From: Gnetum montanum
Lineage: Eukaryota; Streptophyta; Gnetopsida; Gnetales; Gnetaceae
NCBI GenBank assembly: GCA_015680685.1
Contig: MNCI01030933.1
Span: 142,850 to 196,341, forward strand
DNA: 53,492 nt
Reading direction: 5' to 3'
In this document: positions 1-11,368 of the stretch, piece by piece
How the letters are laid out: the number at the start of each line of letters is the position of its first letter
How positions within the stretch are numbered: position 1 is the stretch's first letter
Translations under genes and position numbers: made by a program
Notes under the pieces: model-generated
Databases searched by the model: none
Told to the model about the DNA's origin: nothing
The model's input: only the letters and a program-made list of their open reading frames with translations

Positions 1-362
1 TGGCATATCCTAGGATCTATTCCAGTTAATTCGGGGTATGACTAGGCAAAGGCTTTTGACCACTTGTTTATCACTTTCAATAGTCTTTCTTTTTGTTTGG
101 AAGCAAGTCTTGCATTGATAATGACCGGTTTTCCATTTTCTAGGGTCATATATTCTAGACTAGTGAGCGATGGTTTCAAATCTAGGGGCTCTTGTTTAAA
201 TTTTTCAGGAATTTCCAACTTCCCCCAGTTTATGTTTTCAAGGTTAAGGCTTGGAAGTTGGCAGCAAACTTGCTCTAGTGTATCTATGCTTTCAATGTAA
301 GCACTAGTTATTTCCTCAGTTAGTTCCATGCATGTTAGTGAGTTGCTCTCTTGATCATCCAT
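1..362 (-). pseudogene. gypsy pol: protease-RT linker and start of reverse transcriptase
   Basis: The minus-strand frame ends in the typical linker between protease and reverse transcriptase: a stretch like SLEYMTLENGKPVIINARL, then KQKERLLKVINKW and KAFA. A TAG stop sits where the family has Trp, and the frame then continues SYPELTGIDPRIC, which resembles the conserved W-x-x-x-[DE]-[LM]-x-G-I-[DS]-P opening of the RT domain. The stop at about position 43-45 is best read as TGG to TAG. The rest of RT, RNase H and integrase would lie left of the window. Confidence 0.75.
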
Positions 363-530
363 TAACCATTGGGTGTCTTCTTATCATGTGGCTGCTGCAT
401 ACAGACACTTTTGTATATTGATGTCTTGTGCACACCGGTTGCATGCAGGCAATACTAAACTTTGCACAACCCATGATCTCTGCACGCAATTGCACCCTGT
501 ATCACTGTATGTGATGCATGGAACCTTCTT

Positions 531-1046
531 CTACTCAATCTTTCCAAAAGTGTTCTTCTTCGATATTTCCAAGGAAAGATCGTGGATTCCTAGGCGTGCA
601 TCTATAGTACTTAGCCATGCCTTGCCCATTACTATTGGGAAGTCCCCTTTACCGTTGTTTACTTGTATCACTAGGAAATCAACTGGGTACAACCACCTAC
701 ACACAGTGGTAACGATGTCCTCCACTAGTCGCAAGGGAACAGTGATGGACTGGTTAGCCAACTCTAGGCGAATATTGCTCTTTCTTAATCGAGACAGGTT
801 CCAAGCTTTGTACATCTCTTGTGATATTAGGTTGACTCCGGAACTTGAGTCCAGAAGAGCTTTACATGGTTCATTCCTAGTGACTTGGAGATAGATTAGA
901 GGGCTTCTAGGATCAAAGAATTTCCTGGAAAGGTGGCCCACCTTAATCCAATTAGTAATGGCATGTGTTAACATAACCGTATGCGTTGAGCTCGGTGTTT
1001 GGTTTGAAGGGAGCTCTAAAGCCTTATTTGATGGGGAGACGTTCAA
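531..1046 (-). pseudogene. gypsy retropepsin-like aspartic protease
   Basis: This segment encodes a retroviral-type aspartic protease domain. The active-site region reads CKALLDSSSGVNLIS, where the family usually has D-S/T-G; here D is followed by S-S-S-G, so the third catalytic-loop position is altered or shifted. Downstream come RLELANQSITVPL, the beta-strand DFLVIQV and IVMGKAWLSTIDA, corresponding to the flap and the second conserved block (usually I-I/L-G-R-x-W/F-L). The intact counterpart at 48748-49167 aligns along the whole length with a clean DSG. The protease would mature the element's own Gag-Pol. Confidence 0.8.
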
Positions 1047-1058
1047 AGGTTCAACCGC

Positions 1059-3449
1059 TTATGGTTGTGAGGGCTTGGTTGGAGTGTTGGTTCTAAAGAA
1101 AGGTCTTTTCTTCATAAGGTTGTCAAAACCAACTGTGGGTTGAGGATTCACAACCCTCATGGCATTGCGTAATTGCGATTGAGTAGGGAGTTCCCCTTGC
1201 ATTGCTGGAGCTGGTGGTAATGGAGCTATCGGTGTGAGAGTTGCGGACGGATTTGAAGAATGGTATGCTTGTGGGTTATCTCTGCTAGGAGAAGGAGTTC
1301 TATAATACTCCCGAGCTTGGTAGTGATGTTGTGGTGTAACGTGACCAACAAAGTCATGTGGAGACATTGGATGCTGCACGTAGTAGCCATATGGATCCGA
1401 TTGCCGATAGGGGTACTGTTGCCTTGGTGGTGGCATCCCCCATGACTGTGGGTATTGCCACTATTGATGTTGCTAAATGGGTTTTGGTGGAGTTCCACTT
1501 GGATAATATGTTGAAGGTTGGTGGAACTATCTTGGATTACCTTGGGGATAAGGTAACCGTCGAGGTGCTTGCCGTTTATTAAGTCATGGGTTGAGTGCAT
1601 ACATCACAGACTCTTGTAGATGTGAGATTACTGGGCAACATCCCTTAGGATGGTTGTATTGGCATATCTCACATCCACCGTCATTGTCCGTATTTGAATT
1701 CACAACCTCTTCAGTGATGGCCATTTTACCCTTACCCTTATTACGTGCATTGTCCACTTTTCTCTTTTTCTTTTTGTCATGGTCACTACCTCGCTTCCTA
1801 GACTCCTCTACAATTTTAAGAATAGTTTCAAACCTACTATCCAGGGAGTCCCACATTTGGTCTACCTTTGCTGATACTTCTATTGTTAACTTTTGGAGCG
1901 GTAAAGTTTTCCTATTCACCACCTCTTCGAGTGGTGACTCTTCTTCCTCCTCACAGAATCTAACTCCCCTTTTGTGGAGGGAAGGATCTCAGTTGTACTC
2001 TTCTGCACTTTCTCTCTTTCGTAGCTCACCTTCTTCCTTAGTTACTTACTCTAGCAATCTATGAATTTGATGAGACCTAAGCTTTGATAATCTTCCTTGG
2101 GCATATGTTCCAAGGGATTTTCTTGTTTCATGCCTAAGTCCATCCACGAGATGGCATAGTTGATCTCGTTGTGAATAACCATGGCCAGGGCAACGATGTA
2201 ACAGTGCGTAATAGTGGCCAATGGCAGCATCCAAGGGTTCATGATTTCCTTGCTTCCATCCTTGGATTTGCTTTCGTAGGTTGGACACTCGAGAGTACGT
2301 TTGATACTTATCATTGAATAGTTCTAACGTTGTCTCCACCTCCAAATGGATTCCGGTTCTAAGGACCGATACCAGCTCTCACCTTCTTTCACTAGTGTAC
2401 TTGGGAACAACTTCAGTTTTTGCCATTTGTTCTCTATGTTTTGCAAATTGTGGGATGTTGTTCATGTCTAACCTCTTGATCCTACTATCCTTTTGGTGCC
2501 TTCTGGGAACTCTTATGGACTCCGTTATATCTAGCATGCTTCTAGTTGCGAGTAGGGGTTCTTCGTGGTCATCTCATTCATAGCATCTATGGTGTCTATG
2601 CGGTTCCCTACTCTCCCTTCTTCGATGCCTTGATTCCTTAGAGTACCCTCGTCCTCATTCTCGACTATGTCATTGATGTTTTTCACTTTGTTTCCCTTTA
2701 TCCTCATGATTGGTTTCCTTATGACTGTGTCTGGACACTGAAGGAGAGGGTGAATGTGATGATGAAGGTGAAGAAGAAGGAGAACCATCGCCATGATGGT
2801 GTTTTCTACCTTCTCTTTGGTGGTCTTGGCATTGATCATGATTACGATTAGAACATCCGCCCTTATCATGTGTTTGTGTTCCCTTGTTGAACACTTCGTG
2901 TTCATGGGGATCAGAACCAGGGTTGTGAACCGTGGAGTGGAGGTTCTGATACACCACCCCTTGACCATCGTTAGAAGGGGGAACATCATTTGGTGGGGAA
3001 CCTATTGAAGTAGGTTCACCATCCCCAATTTCACTTAAGATGTGCGAGGTGTTATGAGGTCATTTACCCTTCAAAGATGTGTGATAACTCTCCTGTCGCA
3101 AGTCCCTTTGACATTGCGCTTCTGTGGGATGATAGTCCCTTGTGTCATGATCACATGCAACACACTCCGCATATAAAAGTGGCATGCCTATTTGTGTGAG
3201 AGCACGAAGGAGCATGTTGGGGACTGATCGATTTGAAGGCAACACTATGTTACCCTCCAAGTCTCTTCAACGCAGTTGTTCATCTTGGTGGAGAATAAAG
3301 GTAAAATCAGGTACATACTCATCATGATGAGTATATACGACACGAAATTGTTGAGGAACTGACAGATCTTGGTTACGTATATTATGCCGCCGATTATCTC
3401 TTGTGTTAGTCCTAGGCGGTGAAATGCTCTTATGCGAAGAAGAAGACAT
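1059..3449 (-). pseudogene. gypsy gag polyprotein, broken
   Basis: Gag begins near 3449 with MSSSSHKSISPPRTN. An in-frame TGA at about 3267 replaces the Trp present in the homologous element (HQDRQMRWRDMQR there). The capsid core is clearest at 2046-2345, with YQTYSRVSNLRKQIQGWKQG and CPGHGYSQRDQLCHLVDGLR, a Retrotrans_gag-type block. A zinc knuckle follows at 1638-1673 (CEICQYNHPKGC). A Pro/Gln/Tyr-rich linker at about 1059-1436 leads to the protease. At least two frameshifts and several stops interrupt it. Gag would form the virus-like particle that packages the element RNA. Confidence 0.8.
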
Positions 3450-3574
3450 TTTGTCTTGTTCGGTGTGTGATTTACCATTGTCTTATCTTTCTTTGATTAA
3501 CCCTAAGGGTTCATTCTAGCGTTCCAACGATATGGATGATTTCCTATGTTCTATGTAGCGCACAAACAACTAAG

Positions 3575-3592
3575 TCCCCGACAATGGCGCCA
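3575..3592 (-). other. Primer-binding site, tRNA-Asp type
   Basis: The minus strand reads TGGCGCCATTGTCGGGGA, one base from the LTR end. Plant tRNA-Asp would give TGGCGCCGTTGCCGGGGA, so two of 18 positions differ. It fixes the element's direction and marks the LTR boundary. Confidence 0.85.
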
Positions 3593-3593
3593 A

Positions 3594-4246
3594 TGATGAG
3601 TGGCGAGGTACCCCTGCACTCAACCATACGAATACAAGTGTTTTACACGTGATCTGGTCAAACTCCAAGGACTAAATGCTTACGCACCTTAATGGAACAC
3701 TCATGGTTAATCAATTGTTGTCTTCCCAAACTTACTTGTATTGTCACGGTTGTATGGATAAGTAAGCTTGAGGTATATGAATTTTTATAGCTTTTATCTT
3801 TTTAATGTCTTATGCTAATAAGGGAAGGTAAAGAGAACTAACTGACCAACTTACATTAACTATTCACTAACTAAGTTCTAATTTTTCCTAACACCAGCAT
3901 CCATTCCCACTTTCCGTACACATCCTGAACCAGTGCAACGTTGTTGGGATTACCAAACGCTAGTCATTACTGGGTTACCAAGCGCTACACGCATGCTCGA
4001 AGCGATCGTACTGAGTGTACTTAACTAAGAGTGTTAAGGGTTGAGAGAGAAATTAATTAACTAGGAAAGCATTAAACATTCAATAAGAATTAATTACTAA
4101 TTAGCTTAATCNTGCAAGAGTTTGGCTAATGGTCTAAGTCTAACTATCGGGAACAAAGGGCATCGCCTCTTATTTATAGAAGATGAGGCAGGATGTGATA
4201 TCACGTGGCGGATGCGATATCCCGCACGCGATATCACGACTCATCA
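3594..4246 (-). repeat. LTR A (5' LTR of the left gypsy element)
   Basis: 653 bp bounded by TGATGAGT and ACTCATCA, a perfect 8-bp inverted terminal repeat. On the minus strand the very short U3 carries GATATC palindromes at 4197, 4216 and 4230 (spacing 19 and 14) and a TATA box (TATAAATA, 4171-4178) 18 nt beyond the first. An undetermined base (N) lies at 4112. It is the same family as the LTRs at 13672, 15904 and 17794. Confidence 0.9.
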
Positions 4247-4509
4247 CATATAATCCAATACATGCACTTACAGAAATTAGTATAATTTTGTGCACATACA
4301 TACACCAATAACGAAGCATTAAAGTAGAGGAGAAATGTTTAGGTCTTTGCCATCAAAAGCTCCACTATGCTTCTATCTTGAGAGCATTAAATCCTATATG
4401 TTTCCCTCATGACCTATAACAAATGAAAAAATAAGAAAATACAAAAGGATTAGATCTTCTCAACCCAACAATCCTTCTTTCCTTCTTTTTCATATTCTTC
4501 ACCTTCTTC

Positions 4510-5640
4510 TTCTTAGTGTTTGAAGTTTCTTGCTTGACCTTCCTCTACCATCAATATCACAACAATTTAAATTGCCTTCATGGTTCTCTTCCATATCATA
4601 GCCAAGATAGTTAAGTTCATTAACACACTTCACAATGTTTTTGCTACTATAATCAGTGGAAAACATTTGTAGATTCTAGAAAATCAACTCACTATCAATG
4701 TCCTTACCAATATCAATAATGACATTCTCACAATGACTACCTTAATAGCCATCATCATCACATGCAAAATTCAACACCTTCCCCTCATTAAACATATGCA
4801 TACTAATAAATGCATCAAAAGTCACATTGCTTCCAACATACACAACATGACTCTCAAATACATCATAATCAACATAATGCTTATGATTCATATCATTGCA
4901 TTTAAATAAATCACTATCAAGTTGAAGTGATATACTACCATCCATCACACCAGCTTCATTCATGAGAGATATTGCTACCATCTTCAAGGTAAAGCTTAGT
5001 CCTACTTATCTCCAAATGAATTCTCTCAACCAGCCTTGGTTTAAATTGATCTTCAACATGTAGTTGTCCAACATCATTAGAAGATGAATACTCAACATTT
5101 CAAATAGGAGTCCCTAAATCCAATGGTTTCTTATCTTCAAAGGAATGACCAATAAGTCCTTCATGTCATTTTGAAGGTACCAACTCAAAAGATAAACTCT
5201 TTTCCATGGTTTTAACATCACATTCATCAAAAATAGTATCAAAACAATCATTCTTGCATATACCTTGGCTAGAAGACTCATCTATCTCTCATGAGATAAC
5301 CTCAAGTTGGCTTAAAATTTTCTTTTCCTTGCCACAAGGTACAAAACAATTGCAAAAGGAATGAGTCTCATATCTTCTATTGCTAATCTTGACCCTTCTT
5401 GAAGAAGTCCCTTGATCTTGGCCTCTCTCTTGGCTTTGATCTTTCAGCTTTCATGCCTCATAAAGTAGAAACTCTTCTTGATTAACAGCATATACCATCT
5501 TGGACTTTGAAAATCTTTTGGTCTTCTTAATGAAGCTCTTCATTTCCTTCCTTGAAACCCTTGAGTATTGAACATTCCTTAGCTTAATAAGAGAGACCTT
5601 AGAACTCCTTTCTCTCATTGATCTCTACTTTATTAAACCC
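4510..5640 (-). pseudogene. Unrecognised long ORF relic in the iMet-primed element
   Basis: On the minus strand a coding-like frame runs for about 370 codons with scattered stops and shifts. Recognisable stretches include KEMKSFIKKTKRFSKSKM, VYAVNQEEFLLYEA, SFELVPSK, VEYSSSNDVGQLHVEDQFK, RLVERIHLEISRTKLYLED and, in the longest intact piece (4742-4987), MNHKHYVDYDVFESHVVYVG. It ends with a basic tail near 4510. It is Ser/Asp/Glu-rich and mostly hydrophilic, with a Lys-rich start. I do not recognise a family. It sits where gag, or an extra ORF of a non-autonomous element, would be. Confidence 0.5.
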
Positions 5641-6228
5641 TACATCTTCCTTCCTCCTTTGATGGTTATAAGATATCCTCTAAATTCTCTTCAAAATACT
5701 AAACAAATTATACTTCATTTTCTTCATATCTCTTTTAAGCTCTTTTATACCAAGAGAATTATGTACCATACTTGGAATTACAACATAATCACAATCAATG
5801 CAAAAAAAAAATTACAATACCAACAACCCTTCTTCAAGTTATGAGTATAAAACACACATACACATAATGGCTTTTATAGTTATGAATACCAAACACAAAT
5901 ACCAACAACCAACTTCATAAATTTGGGCACAAATACCAAATACCCATAAATAGATAAACATAAATCTCACATCAACAAGGTAAAATTGAGCAAGAATATG
6001 ACAATCCAAGTTAGCACAAAAGAATCTCACAACTGGACAAATTAACAAATAACCAGATTAATTGGCCTTTCAATTAGACTAAAAGATGACTCTCAAATCC
6101 TAATACGAGTAGAAAAATAAACATCTAATTGAATTTCTACTGAAAAGATTGATTATAATGAAAATTCAAAAGGATTGAAGTGAGAAGATTACATTTCCAT
6201 CACTTACTTGCTTCAAGAACCAAATTTT

Positions 6229-6236
6229 TGATACCA
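6229..6236 (-). other. Primer-binding site, initiator tRNA-Met type
   Basis: The minus strand reads TGGTATCA three bases from the LTR end, the eight-base core complementary to the 3' end of plant initiator tRNA-Met. The following bases (AAAATTTGG) no longer match well. Confidence 0.7.
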
Positions 6237-6239
6237 ATA

Positions 6240-7073
6240 TGATGAGGAGCTCAACATGCATGCCCAATTTAAACTTAATTTGCCTCAAAAACTCAAAGTA
6301 TTTAAGAGGTTAAGGACTCAAAGTTTCAATATTCATGTTAAAGTAGAGTACAAATGCTTAGAAGTAAGGAACACCTGAGGACTAGAACAAAACCCAAGAC
6401 ACTCACTCACTCTCACAACCCAACAGATACCAATGCTCACAATTGAGCTTCACAATGACCTTACTTAGCATAGGACAACTTTCTTATGTCTACACTCTTC
6501 CTTTTCATGTAAGACATAGTAAGAGATCATGAGGCACCCAACAATTTATACACTTATGCCTTTTATAGGCTTGCCCTAGCCATTGGGCTTCCTTCCCAGC
6601 TATTCAACTTTCTTTTTGTGTGCTTATCTTCTTTACAAAATGACTTTTTCTAAAGTGCAAGCTACTATGAGAGCATGAGTTAACAATCTTACATCAGGAC
6701 TAGACTATGACTAGCATGACCCAACAATTTCAAGCAAATGCATATTTTAGCTTTTGAACGTGACCAAATCACAACTCACATCTTTCTAGTAGTTCCTCGT
6801 TGCGAATAGGCTACAACTCGCACTATCCTTCACTCATAAATCATACAAGACTTCCAAAAACTGAATTTTCTTCAATCTGTGAGGTGTTGCAAGTAGTGTA
6901 AGCCAATAGTCCCCATATTGCAAATGGCTATGATTAGTAGTAGCTTGAACAAAACACAAAACTCATCTAAATGACATCCAACTTATCCCAAATTCATGCC
7001 AAAGACTCCTAATGATTCCTAAACACATTGAGGATACAATTTATATCAAGTAGGTAGGTTGATGTCCTCATCA
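6240..7073 (-). repeat. LTR D (5' LTR of the iMet-primed element)
   Basis: 834 bp with a perfect 9-bp inverted terminus, TGATGAGGA ... TCCTCATCA. A TATA-like CTATAAAAGG lies on the minus strand near 6555-6566. The ends resemble those of the Asp-primed LTRs here, but the body does not. Confidence 0.8.
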
Positions 7074-7545
7074 AACAATGAAATTTGAAATGTCCATTGA
7101 ATATTGCACTCTTTCCATAAGCTCATCAAATATTATTATATTCTACTATGAAATTGAAATCTTATTATGTTTATAAATCATTTGGATCCATTGGATAGTA
7201 GAAATATACATGCTATATTTCATTATAATACTTGTAATGTATCAAGCTATATGTCTTAAAGTGTATCTATAATTAAATTGTTTTTGCTTCAACCCCTTCC
7301 ACCCAATACAATCACATTAAGTTAAGAGAATAATGCTTAATCCTTGCATTGCAATATATTATTAGCCTCTCATATGGATAACCTATTAAGGTAATAATAT
7401 TAAAAGTAACAATAAATTGTATAAATAGTGACAATTTATAAATTAAGCTTAACTTTTGCTACAAGCTAAGGCCCAATGAAAACTTATGTAGCTAATCCTT
7501 ATTGTTGGGATAAGCTTAGAATGATGATATCATTGCAAGGCTAGT

Positions 7546-7615
7546 GATCTTTATCTCAAGTGGTTAGTTGATTATCTTCTTAGGCAAAAAGTTGCTAGTT
7601 TGAGTCACACTTGAA
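7546..7615 (+). repeat. tRNA-derived SINE-like fragment
   Basis: A box A-like TATCTCAAGTGG (7552-7563) and a box B-like AGTTTGAGTCAC (7597-7608) sit at tRNA-promoter spacing. A related pair occurs at 19423-19478. The 3' end and any target duplication are not resolved. Confidence 0.4.
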
Positions 7616-7887
7616 GCATCATTATATTCCTCTATAACTTTTTTCAAGTATCACGTTGGCTATATATCAAGGCCTACCTTAGCAAGGATTGACATGCTAG
7701 AAAAGGAAGAGTGTTGAAAATCATGTAGACACAATAAGTAACAAAATAGCCAAGTTTAGGGAGTTTATAAAATTTATTGAATTTGTGCTTGTCATTGGAG
7801 TAGGCTTGATTTTATCTTTTCCTAAAATTTATAAAGAATACCTCTAGTTATTTATTAGAATAATGAAGAATTAAAAAAAAAACAACG

Positions 7888-7950
7888 AGTTGTTTGCTTG
7901 GTGGTAAGACTCTTGATTTGAAAATTCCAAGTCATGAGTTCTATTCTAAT
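7888..7950 (+). repeat. Second tRNA-like SINE fragment
   Basis: TTGCTTGGTGGTAAG resembles box A and GAGTTCTATTC resembles box B, about 40 bp apart, again without a cloverleaf. The sequence differs from the fragment at 7546. Confidence 0.35.
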
Positions 7951-8180
7951 GAGTAATGTTGAGTTATAAAGTTCTAATTGGACTATATATCTTGAAATAT
8001 ATGTACATTATAATTATTTCAGAGCTCCAAAAACCAGAAAAAATTAAACTTGTCATGATTTTTGAACTTGCAAAAAGTTCTTCCTGTTTGTAAAATATTG
8101 AACTTTTACTTCTTATAATTTTTCAGGTTAACCAAAGTTTTTGGTAAGTTTTTCTCTAAGATTATTCATTGCATATGTTG

Positions 8181-8510
8181 TCTGATTATTAGTGTAATTT
8201 TGCTATGTTTTGCAAGTTTATAACCCGTAACTTCAATCGATAAATATACACTTTACATCCATCTAAAATGTGCTCATTGATATTTTGAGATGAAATAGAT
8301 AAAGGTAGCTTAAACCATGGACTACATTTTGGCCGTGTTTTCATGTACGGTCTAATTATTAGTATAATTTTGCTATGTTTTACCAGTTTATAACCCATAA
8401 CTTCAATCGATAAGTATACGCTGTACATCCATCCATTGATGTTTTCAGATGAAACGGATAAAGGTAGCCTAAACCATGGACTGTATTTTGGCGGTATTTT
8501 CCTGATTTTT
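8181..8510. repeat. 170-bp direct tandem duplication
   Basis: Copy 1 (about 8181-8350) and copy 2 (about 8351-8510) share AATTTTGCTATGTTTT, AACTTCAATCGATAA and TAAACCATGGACT in the same order. Substitutions and a short deletion in copy 2 show it is not recent. Confidence 0.7.
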
Positions 8511-8691
8511 TCGGGGTTAATTAAATAACAATCAGTACAGGAAAGTAAAATCTTTTAGCGTGTTGTTGTTGTTGGTATTTAAATATTTTTCTGTAAATTT
8601 CGTCAGCCGGCACACTTCAGCTTTGACGTCGGATTTTGTTAAGCATTCGTGTTAGAATTATTTGGAACAATTACACCGTTGATTTTTTAAT

Positions 8692-8769
8692 AAATAATAT
8701 AGTTTGTGAGAGCCGTACAGCGCTCGCTTCGCATGCGAGAGGCACAGGGTTCAATTCTCTGCATTTCCG
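8692..8769 (+). pseudogene. tRNA-Ala (CGC) pseudogene or tRNA-derived relic
   Basis: The 3' two thirds are tRNA-like. A perfect anticodon stem CTCGC/GCGAG holds the loop TTCGCAT (anticodon CGC, Ala). A T-arm CAGGG-TTCAATT-CTCTG has a consensus TTCRANY loop and one G-U pair. The 3' acceptor strand GCATTTCC follows. The 5' acceptor strand (AATAATA) cannot pair with it and the D-arm is disrupted, so a functional tRNA is unlikely. Confidence 0.65.
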
Positions 8770-9431
8770 AACTTGATTTTTACTTTTCCAACCATTTTGA
8801 GCTCTGAATCGCGTGTATATTGCTGCCGAAATTTTGAAAACATATTCGACAATAATAAAAGAATAATCCTCAATTGATTTTTTCACTTCGTATCGAAGAA
8901 TGGTATGTTCAGGGAAATTATGAACATTCCATTGAAGCTGCCAAACGGCTTATGGGGTTAGCGAAAACACAATGATGTTTCTTAATAATATAGAAAATCA
9001 AGTATAAAATTGATGTTTTCGATTTATAAATACATACGTTGAATACAGGAATTACATGCCATCACCATGTCTCCAAAAACCAAGCATCAATAAGGGCAAC
9101 ATAAAGAAATCATATAAGATTTTTGCTACAACATAGTCACAGCATAGACAAGAAATGCATGCGAACTCATCCTCAAGGGCTTTTGACCCACACAACCTAC
9201 AAGCGCATTCTTCTGGAGAGAGTTGAATACATCTTCCATTTTGAATTCTAATATGATGTAAACTTCAGCAAAGCTTGCTAATGGCAATTTGATACTTGAT
9301 TAGAATAGCATGTGAGAAATGGTGAGCTTGTGTATCTAGTTTATCTCTAAGTGCGATTAAAGTGTCATATATATTGTCTAAAGAATGGCAAAAGTATTAT
9401 ATTATAATGTTATAATATAGGAAATGATACG

Positions 9432-9603
9432 TGGACATAATGTTATAATGATCATTATGTGAAGCCATGTTATCGTTTTCTAATGATTTGTGTTAAGTGT
9501 GCTTTATATTAAGGTTGTGAATATTAGGGTTAGGTTCTGATACAATGAATTTTGGAAAATCAATTACTTAGTATAACATTGGCTTAATCTTGGCAACGAC
9601 ACC
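9432..9603 (-). mobile_element. 5' leader and first gag codons of a gypsy element (element E)
   Basis: On the minus strand, immediately next to LTR E, a decayed tRNA-Asp-type primer site (TGGTGTCGTTGCCAAGAT-like) is followed by a leader closely matching the one at 46034-46147. Both share TTCATTGTATCAGAACCTAA, TAATATAAAGCACACTTAA and the gag start ATGGCTTCACATAATGATCA. The element is truncated just after the gag start. Confidence 0.75.
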
Positions 9604-10492
9604 TGATGAGCGGCTAGGTATCCCTACGCCCAACCATACGAATCACGAGCGTTCACGCGTGACTTGGTTGAAATCTGTAGACTGTAAGCACTTAACATAC
9701 ACCAAAACTCTAACCAGTGAAACCTGGGGTTGGAACGGTCGTTGTCATTCTAATCTCACTTGTGAAGTTTTATTTACGATGGTTAAGCGAGACTAAGGCT
9801 AATGATTTTTATATCTTTTTAATTATCTTTTTCGGTGACTAATTGAAGTATGAAAGGTAAGGAATAAACTATTATCTAATCTCTAATTATCCTAGTTTAT
9901 ATTCTAACTACTCCTAGCATAAGTATCTGGTCCCATCTTCCGAGCACGTTCTGAGCATTTCCTAACACTACTGTGTTACCAGACGTTAAGCGCCACTGGG
10001 CTTCCCAAGTGTTTGGATTACGTTCGAGATGGTCGTACTTATGGCTTTAACAAACTACGAATGAACAATAACGATTGAAATTATAATAATGAAAACATTA
10101 ATAATCAACAAGTAACTAATAAAACATTAACAAGTAATTGATAAAGCATGAACATATTAAACTATTAAATGCATGAAATAACTAAGTCCAAATGCTACAA
10201 GGTATGCTTGAACAGTTCGTCTTTATTGCCGTCACACCAATGGGCTCAGATACATCAACGCTCGAATAAAGATCTAATCAATCTTCTTACACTTGTTGCG
10301 GGCACTTGGAAAATATTCTATCTTTTGCGGGAGCAAACTGCAAGAGCTTCACTACAACTACTCAAAAAGATGCCTCTTTTAGGCTGCGTAAACGGGGCCA
10401 CGTCGACGTAGGGTGGCTACGTCGATGGGCCTACATCGACGCGGCCGCGTATACGCGGCCCAGTCAACGCATTGACTTTTAACACTTCATCA
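9604..10492 (-). repeat. LTR E (5' LTR of the truncated element)
   Basis: 889 bp from TGATGAGCGG to CACTTCATCA. It is nearly collinear with LTR F (16032-16927). U3 palindromes or variants lie at 10388 GTAAAC, 10402 GTCGAC, 10421 GTCGAT, 10435 ATCGAC, 10449 GTATAC and 10463 GTCAAC. The TATA region is deleted relative to LTR F, so this promoter is probably dead. Confidence 0.85.
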
Positions 10493-10499
10493 ACGCCAA

Positions 10500-11368
10500 T
10501 GATGAGCGGTGGAGTATCCAACACCCAACCATACGAGATACGAGTGTTCACACGCAATCTCGATCAAACTCTGTAGATAAGGCAATGTGATTATAGTAGT
10601 AATCAATTAGAGTTCATGATCGTTATCTTCCCATGTGAGTTAGTAAAATCAATGCTTATGGTTTAACTCACGATGAGATATATGATAATTGATGTTGTAT
10701 TGACCATGAAGCTCCCAATAAACATGAAGTGAAAGTAAAAGTTTCTAAATCTAAGTAACAGTAAAACAAATCTAAACTAGCTTATGCGATGAGTAGCTGG
10801 TCTTGATCTTCCGGTCACACTTTGGGCTTTGTGCAACTACTACTGGGATTACCAAGTACTACACTGCTAGGCATACCAAGTGATAGTACTACTAGGTTAG
10901 AAAGTAGTTACCCTTACATGCTCAAGATTAGTCATACTCATTCTGCTTAACGACATTAAAAGTAAATTGCAAGTAATGGTAAACATTAACTATGAAAATA
11001 GTGAACAATAAACTAATTAGAAACAAAAATAAAACTAAGTGTTGTTACAATGATGTAGAGTAATCTCGATCTTTATTGTTGGTCATGCAATGTGTCAAGT
11101 ACATCACACTTAAACAAGGACTTCGTTCAATTACAAAACATCACACTGCGAGTACACACTGTTAAGTACTGAATTCAAGAAAATAAACTGAAAGAGTTTT
11201 GTTACTATGCTATCAAATCTACTACGGATCCGTGTGCCTAAGTGCTACTTATATAAGCTAGCATGCACTTTGTGATATCGTTTATACGATAACATATGTT
11301 AAGATACAATAATGTATCTACAACATTGTAACTACAATATCGTTGACTCAAAATTTTTGGATTTATCA
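10500..11368 (-). repeat. LTR G (5' LTR, left side cut by element E)
   Basis: 869 bp, TGATGAGCGG to GATTTATCA, the same subfamily as LTR C (45140-46014) in inverse orientation. On the minus strand GATATC (11274-11279) lies 18 nt before TATATAAG (11248-11255). A seven-base stub of a primer site (TTGGCGT) remains to its left before LTR E begins, so G was the 5' LTR of another minus-strand element. Its right end interrupts the protease of the older element at 11369. Confidence 0.8.

Larger units (their letters stand above)
1..4246 (-). mobile_element. Ty3/gypsy-type LTR retrotransposon, 5' part, cut by window start
   Basis: Read on the minus strand, the order is 5' LTR (4246-3594), primer-binding site, gag, protease and the first residues of reverse transcriptase, then the window ends. 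PR before RT with a tRNA-Asp primer site fits the Ty3/gypsy superfamily, Athila/Tat-like branch. The reading frames carry several stops and shifts, so this copy is dead. It appears to have landed inside the element whose LTR lies at 6240-7073, because that element's internal sequence stops at 4247. The 3' LTR and the target-site duplication lie outside the window. Confidence 0.85.
4247..6239 (-). mobile_element. Internal remnant of an iMet-primed LTR element
   Basis: This is the internal region attached to the LTR at 6240-7073, read on the minus strand: primer-binding site, A/T-rich leader (about 5650-6225), then a long broken ORF. It stops abruptly at LTR A, so the rest was displaced by that insertion. 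No gag zinc knuckle, protease or RT motif was recognised, so the superfamily is open. Confidence 0.6.
7074..9430. other. Old A/T-rich intergenic DNA between elements
   Basis: No gene is supported here. Apart from the SINE-like pieces, the 170-bp duplication, the tRNA-Ala relic and a possible coding fragment listed separately, I see only A/T-rich sequence. The part near 7240-7320 resembles 19235-19310, so both may belong to one old repeat family. Confidence 0.5.

Noticed and set aside
373-894. 173-codon plus-strand open frame
   Set aside because: It is antisense to the clear protease at 531-1046 and has no motif of its own.
8671-8886. 71-codon minus-strand open frame containing CRELNPVPLACEAS
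   Set aside because: This is the translation of the antisense strand of the tRNA-Ala relic, a frequent artefact.
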